Positions 1 to 8,100 of a stretch of 64,000 nucleotides of DNA are shown here, in pieces. The notes beneath the pieces were generated by a model. The model worked only from the letters and a program-made list of their open reading frames with translations, searched no databases and was not told the origin of the DNA. This DNA is from Nostoc sp. NMS8 (GTDB lineage Bacteria; Cyanobacteriota; Cyanobacteriia; Cyanobacteriales; Nostocaceae): the NCBI RefSeq assembly GCF_017115045.1, contig NZ_JABXKK010000046.1:34507-98506 (forward strand), read 5' to 3'. The stretch's first letter is position 1. Each line of letters begins with the position of its first letter. The position numbers and the translations under genes were made by a program.

Positions 1-1
1 C

Positions 2-274
2 AGAAATCATACAAATGTTGAACTATCTGAAGAAGAACTTGACGGAATCTCTGGTGGAATCAGCATTTTCTTATCTAGCTCGATGTTTGAAAAAAGTGAT
101 ATTTTTTCAGCCCAGCGAAGTAGCTCCAGAAGAAAATGTAGTAGAAGAAATTCTATGTTCCAATCTTCCAATATATTTTCTTCTGCGTTTCAAGCTATTG
201 GTTTTGGATTGAATTCTCCAAACGATATTATGAGCTTTTTTAGCGGATTAGCTGCACTTTTTGGGCGAAGATAA
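2..274 (+). CDS. Double-glycine-leader peptide (bacteriocin/RiPP-type precursor), 5' end cut by window
   Basis: The frame is open from the window edge to a TAA at 272-274 and gives 90 residues; the start lies upstream of the window. Residues 7-19 read ELSEEELDGISGG, a classic double-glycine leader end, so cleavage by a C39-type peptidase is expected after Gly19. The predicted core of 71 residues is rich in Ser, Phe and Arg, has a single Cys and ends in a Gly/Ala/Phe-rich tail with GRR. A single Cys argues against a disulfide or a multi-ring lanthipeptide. The next two genes, a cNMP-binding-domain protein and an HlyD adaptor, fit export of such peptides. Whether it acts as a toxin or a signal cannot be told. 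The leader motif is seen directly; substrate status is inferred. Confidence 0.7.
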   Translation, partial: RNHTNVELSEEELDGISGGISIFLSSSMFEKSDIFSAQRSSSRRKCSRRNSMFQSSNIFSSAFQAIGFGLNSPNDIMSFFSGLAALFGRR

Positions 275-345
275 TCAATTTACCATCAAACTATTTCAAA
301 ATCATTTGTCTTCCCAGACATTGATTTCATCTGGAGTTTATTTAA

Positions 346-1440
346 ATGACAGAAGTTCTACTAAAGGAACTGAGCAATCAAGATATAGATTGGATGTTAG
401 CAGCGGGACATCAAGTAGAAATTGAGTCGGGAACCATTCTGATTCAGCAAGGTCAACCCCTCGAGGCACTGCATATTCTTTTAGATGGTGGATTGACGGT
501 TTCGCTAACTCAACCGGATACAAATCCATTGGGTCGCGCTTTTGCAGCGCTAGAAGGAGGAACGTTACCCGGACGGGAAATTGCTCGACTAGCAAGTGGG
601 GAGATGGTAGGAGAAATTCCCTTTATAGAAACTTACTTACCGTCTACTACAGTTCGTGCGACAACCAAATCCTTAGTTTTGACAATTCCCAGAAATCGAC
701 TAATTCAAAAGTTGCACCAAGACCTTGATTTTGCCGCGCACCTTTACCGTGCAAGTGCAGTTTTGTTGGCGAATCGGCTGGAGCAAATAATGAATCAACT
801 CGGACGGAGTACGGTAATTTTAACTAAGCCGCAACTTCGAGAAGCATTGATTATCTTTGCAGAGTTGCACGATAGCGATATCGAATGGCTAATTGCTGCG
901 GGACGAGTCCAACAAATTGCTGCTGATACGGTGTTAATTCGCAGTGGTAGACCAATTGAGGCTTTACATATTTTACTTGATGGTGCCGTGGGGTTGAATG
1001 CAGCAGCAGCAGAGATTAACCCATTAGCGCGAGCTTTTTCTAATTTAGAAGGCAGCCAACAACCTTTAGAGCAAGAATTTGCGCGGTTATCGCGGGGCGA
1101 TATTCTTGGTGAGACTCCGTTTCTTGAGGTACAACCCCCTGCGGTTACAGTCAAAGCAGTGCGAGATTCGCGGGTGTTATCGATTCCTCGTTGGCGCTTG
1201 GCGGCAAAATTATTACATGATGTCGGGTTTGCGGTGCGGTTTTATCGCGTTTTGGCAATTTTGTTAGCGGATAAGCAAGCAGCAATCGTCCAACGACTGG
1301 GATATGGCAGATTGACTTACAGCAGCGGGCAATCTTTGCACAAATCTTATGCCAACGAGCTAAATTCGGATTTTCTCACGCAAGTGGCGTTAGCCGGTGC
1401 GCGGTTTGAGTGGATGTTGAAGCAAATTGGAATTGATTAG
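346..1440 (+). CDS. Tandem cyclic-nucleotide-binding-domain protein of a peptide-export locus
   Basis: 364 residues built from two copies of one unit, about 5-155 and 165-325. Each starts with a D-x-x-W-(M/L)-x-A-A-G segment, then a cupin-like stretch ending in EALHILLDG, then a (G)E-x-P-F motif and a basic helix. This is the cNMP-binding fold (CRP-type beta roll), but the usual phosphate-binding cassette with its conserved Arg is not obvious, so nucleotide binding is uncertain. No DNA-binding helix-turn-helix is visible, so it is probably not a CRP-type transcription factor. In cyanobacteria such domains occur beside or fused to peptide-exporting ABC transporters. It lies 71 bp after the leader-peptide gene and upstream of an HlyD gene on the same strand, which suggests one export locus. 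Confidence 0.7.
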   Translation: MTEVLLKELSNQDIDWMLAAGHQVEIESGTILIQQGQPLEALHILLDGGLTVSLTQPDTNPLGRAFAALEGGTLPGREIARLASGEMVGEIPFIETYLPSTTVRATTKSLVLTIPRNRLIQKLHQDLDFAAHLYRASAVLLANRLEQIMNQLGRSTVILTKPQLREALIIFAELHDSDIEWLIAAGRVQQIAADTVLIRSGRPIEALHILLDGAVGLNAAAAEINPLARAFSNLEGSQQPLEQEFARLSRGDILGETPFLEVQPPAVTVKAVRDSRVLSIPRWRLAAKLLHDVGFAVRFYRVLAILLADKQAAIVQRLGYGRLTYSSGQSLHKSYANELNSDFLTQVALAGARFEWMLKQIGID

Positions 1441-1479
1441 GTATTGGGCATGGGGTATGGGGCACTTGTACTGCCCTTC

Positions 1480-1615
1480 CCTGCGGGGAAGCAAGCTACG
1501 CGTAGCGTCTCCAAGAGTTGTATTGGGCATTGGGGAGATATTCTTCCTTATCCCCTCGTCTTCCTTATCCCCTCGTCTTCCTCATCTCCCTCATCTCCTC
1601 CCACTCCCTACTCCT
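1480..1615. repeat. Cyanobacterial dispersed repeat and C/T-rich short tandem repeats
   Basis: Between the cNMP gene and the HlyD gene there is a CTACGCGTAGCGTCTCC-type dispersed repeat (about 1495-1513) followed by repeats of the TCCCTCATCTCC / CCCCTCGTCTTCC kind. These are common intergenic repeats in heterocystous cyanobacteria. No gene is seen here. Confidence 0.6.
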
Positions 1616-1646
1616 TTTTCATAAATAAAAATCGGGGGAAAATGAA

Positions 1647-3098
1647 ATGGTGACGCAGCAAAATACAGAGAAAAATAGTCTATTTCGCAAAGAAGCCCTA
1701 AACAAAGTGGCTTCTCCAGAACAACTAGACCAATTAATTAAAATAACCAATCCTAAGCGCTGGTTTTCATTATTTGCTCTTGGTTCTTTGGTGGCATTAG
1801 GTACTGCATGGAGTGTACTCGGACGCATCCCAATTATTGTGTCAGGTCGAGGGGTACTAATTTATCCGAGTAAGGTTGTCACAGTCCAAGCATCCAATCC
1901 CGGACGCATCCTGGAACTGAATGTGCAAGTCGGTGATGGTGTGAAAAAAGGTCAAGTTATCGCCACAATTGACCAATCCGAATTACGCAAGCAATTACAG
2001 CTTTCCCGTGACAAACTGCTGCAACTACGAATCCAAGACCAAACAGCAAGCTTAGTGCAGATGCAACGTTTTAACTTGGAAAAAGATGCTGTAGAGCAAC
2101 AACGGCAGACTTTACAACAAAGTCTGAAAACGGTGCAATCCCTGACTCCCGTGCTGCGAGAAAAAGGATTAGATGTGCTGAAAAAAGAACGGGAAAATCT
2201 TCGTCAACGCTTACAAACGTTACGCCAATTACAACCCACGTTACAGAAACGCTGGAGCGTTCGCAAGTCTCTTTTAAAGCAAGGGGCTGTTCCTCAAGAT
2301 ACTGTACTCCAGGCACAGCAAGAATATATTAGTGCCCAAGCGCAAATCGACGAAGCAGAGTCGCAGTTAAACCAGCTAGAAGTTAAAGAAGCCCAAGCTC
2401 AAAGCGAATATCTCCGCAATATCAATCAAGTCAACGAGTTAGAAGCTCAATTAAAAGCCTTGGATAGCCGTCAAGCAACACAAAAAGAACAGGATTTCAC
2501 TACCAATACCAACCGGGTCAAAGAAATTCAGGAGACCCAACGCCTGATTGCTCAATTAGAATTACAGTTACAAAATACTAGTCAAATCCTCAGTAATTAC
2601 ACTGGTATAGTTTTAGAAATTACTGCCAAACCTGGACAACAATTAGAACCGGGTGTGGGAGTTACCACTATTTCCGCACAAGAATCAAATGCCAAGTTAG
2701 TTAACGTTACATTTTTGCCCGTAAGTGAGGGGAAGAAAATTAAATCAGATATGGAGTTGCAAATTACACCTTCAACCGTGAAACGCGAAGAATTTGGTGG
2801 CATCAAAGCTAAGGTTATAAATGTATCCGCATTTCCAGTTACACAGCAAGGTGCAGCTAGTTTAGTTGGCAATCCAGATATTTTACCTAGTGTAATCGGT
2901 CAAGGTCCACATCTAGCAATTTTTACTGAACTTGAACGCGATTCATTTACTGAAAGCGGATATAAATGGTCTTCTTCTCAAGGACCAAAGCAAAAAATTA
3001 CACCTGGCACCACAAGTACAGTGCGAATAACGGTGTGCGAAAAAACACCTATTGAGTTTGTTCTACCTATTTTGAAAGATTGGGCGGGTATGGAATAA
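1647..3098 (+). CDS. HlyD-family (membrane fusion) secretion protein for peptide export
   Basis: 483 residues. An N-terminal cytoplasmic stretch is followed by a membrane segment at about 38-60. A lipoyl/barrel-sandwich half-motif with GVKKGQVIATID lies at about 100-111, then a long Gln/Leu/Arg-rich coiled coil (about 115-310), the second lipoyl half, and a beta-barrel domain to the C-terminus. This is the adaptor that links an inner-membrane ABC exporter to an outer-membrane channel; the layout resembles NHLP/NHLM-type bacteriocin secretion proteins. GGGGGAA 5-12 bases before ATG1647 serves as ribosome binding site. The expected peptidase-ABC transporter is not downstream: the gene is followed by about 690 bp of repeats and a dead transposase, so it must lie left of the window, elsewhere, or be lost. 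Confidence 0.85.
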   Translation: MVTQQNTEKNSLFRKEALNKVASPEQLDQLIKITNPKRWFSLFALGSLVALGTAWSVLGRIPIIVSGRGVLIYPSKVVTVQASNPGRILELNVQVGDGVKKGQVIATIDQSELRKQLQLSRDKLLQLRIQDQTASLVQMQRFNLEKDAVEQQRQTLQQSLKTVQSLTPVLREKGLDVLKKERENLRQRLQTLRQLQPTLQKRWSVRKSLLKQGAVPQDTVLQAQQEYISAQAQIDEAESQLNQLEVKEAQAQSEYLRNINQVNELEAQLKALDSRQATQKEQDFTTNTNRVKEIQETQRLIAQLELQLQNTSQILSNYTGIVLEITAKPGQQLEPGVGVTTISAQESNAKLVNVTFLPVSEGKKIKSDMELQITPSTVKREEFGGIKAKVINVSAFPVTQQGAASLVGNPDILPSVIGQGPHLAIFTELERDSFTESGYKWSSSQGPKQKITPGTTSTVRITVCEKTPIEFVLPILKDWAGME

Positions 3099-3118
3099 TG
3101 CGGATTTTTGATTCTGAC

Positions 3119-3145
3119 TTTTCCCGTTAGCGACTAGCAGGAAAA
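3119..3145 (+). terminator. Possible hairpin terminator after the HlyD gene
   Basis: TTTTCC and GGAAAA arms enclose a smaller TAG/CTA pairing 21 bp after the HlyD stop codon. There is no clear T-run, so only a weak call is justified. Confidence 0.3.
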
Positions 3146-3170
3146 TAAAGTACTAGAACACCGATTATGC

Positions 3171-3676
3171 TTTGAATGATAATGTGAGAAAAATTTTGAT
3201 CCATAAATTAGAAAAGAGTTAACGAAAATTCAGGCTTTCGCGCTAATCACAAATTAAAACTTTGAATCATATTATGAGTGAGAGTTGAAATTCTGAATCA
3301 TAACTAGAACGGGAGTTGAAAAAACATAATTGGACAAAACTTGCACAAAAAATCCCTGACAAAATTTTTCTAACTTCAACTTTCAATTCAAAATATGGTT
3401 CAAATACCCATGTTATGATTCAAAACTTTTGTTGTAGTAGATATCTGAGTAAAAATCAAATATTTCATTGAACAAGCGATCGCTCTGTTGTTGGGCGATC
3501 GCCTACTCAAATCGTAGCTGAATAATAATGATGATCAAGCCGAAGCGTTGATACAAACGCCTCTCGTATCAGTCTTTTTATCCCTTACACGATAATCATT
3601 ATTAGTAAAAAAACTCGAATACTAAAAGTGAACTATAAACTGGATACTCATTTTTGAACCATATCATGAGTTAAAA
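3171..3676. repeat. Cluster of repeated TTTGAATCATAATATGAG-type motifs
   Basis: The gap 3099-3785 has no gene. It carries at least six related copies of a motif close to TTTGAAtCATAatATGAG: forward at 3171-3188, 3261-3278, 3290-3306 (degenerate) and 3653-3670, and reversed at about 3382-3404 and 3409-3430. The core TCATA(N)TATGA is nearly self-complementary. Two copies are followed by AGTTGAAA. The spacing is irregular. They could be protein-binding sites (operator, iteron or transposon-end sites); the sequence does not say which. A pair of HIP1 sites at 3477-3503 can also fold into a hairpin. Confidence 0.55.
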
Positions 3677-3789
3677 TCTCATTTTTTGTTTCAAATCACA
3701 CCGATTCAGTAATCGGGTAACAAAATAAAAATCAGCCCAGAGAGAAGTAAATAGTGGGAAAGAAAGCAGCGAAAAGGCTTGTCAGTCAA

Positions 3790-4575
3790 TGCTTATAGTG
3801 ACACACACCATACTTAGCCTCCTGTCCTGGCAAGCTAAACTCTCGATGATTACTTCTTATCGCTAGTAAATAATGCTTTTTATGCTTGGACAACACAGAA
3901 ATAAATGTTGGACTTTCTCCATAAACACTATCCGCTAAAACCAAATCAAAATTAAATCCAATTTTGAGCAATGCCTCAATTATCTCGACTGCCAATTGTG
4001 GTTTGGTTTTATAGACTCCTCCTACTTCAAGTCTTTTTCGTGGCTTATATATTAAAAATATTAAAGGAAAAGTTAAATCTCCTAATACTCCATATAGCGG
4101 TTCTCGTTCATGTGAGGTACACCCATAGGGGCAATTCATGAATTGCCCCTACACCTTGCGACACAATTTTGTACCGCACCTGACTGGGAAACGCTATAAG
4201 CATTAACTGAGACAATTCCATTATCAACTTTCCTCAAGTTCCCAATATATTGTCTCGCAACATAATCTGTATGCTTCCCTTTCTTTTTATCTCCAGTTTC
4301 ATCAATTACTAGCTTAAATGAACGTCCCTCTAACATTAAGAGAGTCAGTTCTAAACGCCTGTCTCGTAAAGCAAGTACTGACCAAGGTGAATTTGTGAGA
4401 AAGTTTTGCAGGGGTTGTGCATCGTGTAAACCAACTGCCAAAGCTTATTCTGGCAAAGATTTACGCTTTATATCAGATAACATTCCAGCATGAAGATGTT
4501 TAAAATTTTCAAATGTCCTCACTTCTGGAAACAAATCTCTATAGGCATCGCAGTACTGATCTACCACGGTGATCG
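3790..4575 (-). pseudogene. IS701-family-like transposase remnant, broken by stop, MITE and 3' truncation
   Basis: Read on the minus strand, the N-terminal part (VDQYCDAYRDLFPE, about 4550-4510) runs into an in-frame TAA at 4442-4444. It continues as a DDE transposase domain with VIDETGDKKKGK (first Asp region) and YVARQYIGNL. A 106-bp MITE then interrupts it, after which ADSVYGES (second Asp region) and LLAIRSNHREF follow. The C-terminal region that should carry the catalytic Glu is missing; the frame ends near 3786. Removing the MITE with one TA copy restores the reading VSVNAYGVLGDLTFP without a gap. The element is therefore at least triply inactivated. Confidence 0.8.
4093..4198. mobile_element. 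106-bp MITE with TATAGCGg/t ends inserted in the transposase gene
   Basis: The ends TATAGCGGTTCTC and GGGAAACGCTATA are imperfect inverted repeats bounded by TA, the target duplication typical of IS630/Tc1-like elements. The centre (4126-4151) is a perfect 26-bp palindrome made of TAGGGGCAATTCA and its complement. No protein is encoded. Precise excision restores the transposase frame, so insertion by TA-targeted transposition is well supported. Confidence 0.8.
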
Positions 4576-4626
4576 TGGAGGTAGCCGTTCTTGAACCCAA
4601 TTAAATACCCTTGCTAAGTTCAACTC

Positions 4627-4955
4627 TTAGTAATTAATTATACTCTTATGAGAGTAATAAAAGAGCGCTAATGAGACTTTCAAGCTTACAGCACTTACGG
4701 CAGCTATGAGGTACATTCCCAAATCTGAAAGCTTTGATAGGAAAGGGCAAGGAAAAAAACTGTATTGCATAATAGCCGGAAGCGCTGTATCCCGGTTTTT
4801 GGTTCGCCTGTTACTCAAGCCCCTATACATGGGGCAAGAGACATTCAAAGCCTTTTTGAAAAAGATGATGAGTAAGTCGTTCTTCAATAGTTATATTTCT
4901 GCCAACACTGCTGCTTTCTCTTTATTACTTGCGGAAAAATCAGTTTTGAACATCC
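4627..4955. other. Unassigned stretch, probably mobile-element remnant
   Basis: Two overlapping opposite-strand frames of 86-87 codons exist here, but neither has a convincing ribosome binding site or recognisable motif. The sequence lies between the dead transposase and a truncated TPR gene, which suggests leftover insertion-sequence DNA. A small TACTCT-loop-AGAGTA hairpin lies at about 4640-4655. Confidence 0.3.
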
Positions 4956-5081
4956 TTACAGTTGGCTGACTGTATACCCTGCTCTAAAGCACTCGATAAC
5001 TGCATCTAAATTACCTGACTTTAGATGTGCCAGACCTTGATTATAAGAAACCTGTGCTTGCTCTAAATTAGCCGTCTCCAT
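4956..5081 (-). pseudogene. 41-codon TPR fragment with a strong ribosome binding site
   Basis: A minus-strand ATG at 5081 is preceded by AAAGGAGGA seven to eight bases upstream, an excellent Shine-Dalgarno site. The 41-residue product begins METANLEQAQVSYNQGLAHL and continues through GNLDAVIECF, which is one TPR helix pair. The expected continuation (A-I-x-L-x-P) is replaced by GYTVSQL and a stop. This looks like the 5' end of a TPR-protein gene cut off by an insertion whose edge is near 4984. It may still be translated as a micro-protein. Confidence 0.6.
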
Positions 5082-5130
5082 AGTGCTGTCCTCCTTTTCT
5101 ATTACTTAAAAAGGCTATTCTAGGATAAAT

Positions 5131-8100
5131 CTATTTTTGTATGTCTATTTGTTGTGTTTGAGATTTAGCTAGTATTTTATCAATTTGAGTATTAGCATCC
5201 TCAAAAGTTTGCAATATCTGTGGAGTTACTTTATTAGTCTGCACCTTGCCAGATTGTAAGTTTAAAACTACTTCTCCATTTTTCTGCGAAATAGTTAAAT
5301 CCCTCTGCTGGGTATTGAAAGCCAAGTCATAAATCTTTCCTTGGACTTGAGTGCCATTTTCATTAGGCTTACCCCAAACCATGCCAATCCTTTGAGCAAT
5401 TTGAGTCAGCCGACTGATGGCTTCAAGTTCAAATTTATCTTTATTCATTACTGTCAACGCTTCGGCTGACAATTGCTCACCAGCTTTAAACTGATTGGCC
5501 ACTTCTACAATGCGTTTTTTGTAATTCTCCGGCTTCCCTAACTTATCTGCGGCATTGTACCAATTTCTCAAGTCATCAATAGTGACTGTCGGGAACTTCT
5601 CTACACTTAGAGGTTCGGTTTTCACACCATTACTAATGTCTGGTGTAGAAGGAGTAGTGGAGAGTAATAGAGTTGATTGGTTAGGTGGGGATTGTGCTGT
5701 TTGTTCTAGTGGTTTCAAAAACTGCGGTCGTGTGGCGAGGGAATTAACCCTTTGTTGATACTCACTATCCGTTTCAATCACAGCCCCAAATTTCTTGGAC
5801 ATGCTCTCTAAAGTTTTGGCAGGGATGGAGCTATCAACCAAGTTAAATACAGCTAGACCTTTTTTAGTTTCCCTGATAACATCTTCTGTTGGTACTTGCT
5901 CCCATTCAACTTTTTGAGCAGTTAACCATTTAGTTACAGTCTCAGCTTTCTGGTTGTCAACAGCCAAGCCCATGACTCCAAGTTTTTTGTTTGATTCTGT
6001 AGAAAATAAGAAAGTAGGGCGCTCTTTAATATGATGGAGAATTTTCGCACTACTCTCAATCATCTCTTGTTGTTCAGAATTAACTGATTGAGTCCCAAAA
6101 GCCTGAAATTCCTTCGTCCAAATAGTAGGATATTCAACGGTCTTAGGGTCAATTTGAGCGCAAATAACAGAAAAATTACTTTCAATAATAGCGGGGGCTG
6201 GGGTAAGTTGCCCGGTTTTGAGTAGTCCAAGCTGTCTGAGCGCATCCTTATCTTTTTTGAAGTGCAATACCCCCAAGGGTTCACCATTGAAAAATACTGC
6301 ATCTCTAGTTTTAGAAGCTGAGGTTTCGATAGTCAGTTTTCGGTAATCTTGATCATTGAATGTCTGACCAGAAAAATCATAAAAGTTAATTTTATTAATT
6401 TTCAGGAGATTCCCATTGGGAGACTCACCTAGCACAAAAGCTTGATCTCCAGCTTCGGAGATAGAGGTAAGTTTTAATTTGAGGGGATTACCATTTTTTA
6501 GGTAATCAACTTGTTTCAACTGTTGGACAGAATCACTGTCTAACTCGCCCAGAGTCAAAGCATCAATTTTGATTTTTACTGTTTTGTCAGTCACCGGCAC
6601 AGTGCCAAATTCTAAGTTGACCGGTTCGGCGTTAAAAACAAGTCCTGCATAAGAGAAGTTCTTGAGTTCACGGATAGTAATTTCAACTGGCTCGTTTCCT
6701 GGTAGTCCAATAGTTGCTTTGGCAGTGGCAGGTTCTACCCCAATGAAATTAGCTTGCGCCTTTGTGCCAATTGGTAACATTCCAGCCCTGGTTTCGAGCA
6801 TGGCGAATTCCTTATATTCGCCGTCAGCATCCTGGACAAACATTAGTCTGGAAACATGGCGCTCATGCCCAACTGGGTGGTGAGAAGCTCTGATTTCTAT
6901 AGGATGTTTTTCGGTTGGATTCCAGTCTCGACCCAAAAATTGATTCGCTTCATTATTTAATGTGACTAACTTCGGCTCAGTAAATTGCAATTTATCTAAG
7001 CGAGAGATAATCTCATTGGGGAAAGCAGCGAACGCAAAATTAGAGACTTTTTTAGCGATCACCTGGGGGTTTGCGTTTTCTTTTCTTGCAACTTCGAGTT
7101 CATCCTGGCGAGATGCACAGATGCTCCAAGCAGCGGCGGATAGAGCAAGTTTTTCTGACTCTGGGATTTTCGCGTAAAATGCTTCTGCTGCATCATTTGC
7201 CAAGGCAAAGAGTAGTTTAGTTTGGCTTCTAGTAAGTTCTGGTTTTAGTTCTAATAGTTTAGCTCCCTGCATGGCCATCCCTGCCTTGAGGTTGTGGTCA
7301 GTCACAGATTGTTGGCTAACTGTTCCCAACTGACGGTATGCAGGTTTTCCATCTTTATCGATTTCTCCATTAATCTGGGCGACTGCTAGTAATTTGTAGG
7401 GGCGTTCGCTACTTGTAAATTTAATTTCTTCTAGGCGAATGTTAAGTGTCTGGGCTTTCCAGATTAGGGGATGCCCGTAACGAGTTAGATTGGTAATTTC
7501 GAGTTGGCAAGACTGTGGAGTTTGGATGATTGCTGATGGCCCCTTCTCGGTTTCCCGCCGTCGCTCCATACGTACCGCAGCGTTGAACTTCAGATCGAAC
7601 TCGTACTTTGCGGCGATCGCTGCAAATTTTTGTTGTGGTGTAAATTCTACTCCTTTGAATAAGTCTTTAAACTGGACGATGGGACGCGATTCTAACTGTG
7701 ATTCTTGGAAATATTTATTAGTTTGGCTAATTAATAATTCTACTGGTGAGTAGCCCTTTGGTGTTATACCTGTGTTTAAATAAACTGAACGCGACTTTTT
7801 ATCTTTAATATAGTTAACATCACGATACAAGTAGCGGTTGTTTTCCCTGATTTTATCCATCTCAGGTTTTTTAGCACTTTTGAATAAATCAACCGCTATT
7901 TGGTTTTGATAACATCCTTCTTCAATCATGCTCCGGTACATTTGACGGTTAATGTCCATTGCTTGCTGGATAATTTCGGGAGTTCTTTGAGAATGAGCAA
8001 TTTCAACAACCCCTTGCATATAAAGCTTGTATTCTTCTCGAATTAACTTTGGCTCTTTCTGGCGTTCTTGTTCAAACAGGGTTTCGTAATGGTTAGAAAC

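Noticed and set aside
3099..3785. Repeats as the end of a CRISPR-associated transposon or a CRISPR array
   Set aside because: Spacing is irregular, copies are degenerate and in both orientations, and no tnsB, tnsC, tniQ or cas gene is in the window.
4627..4969. Overlapping 86-87-codon frames on both strands
   Set aside because: Neither has expression signals or a family motif; taken as mobile-element remnant.
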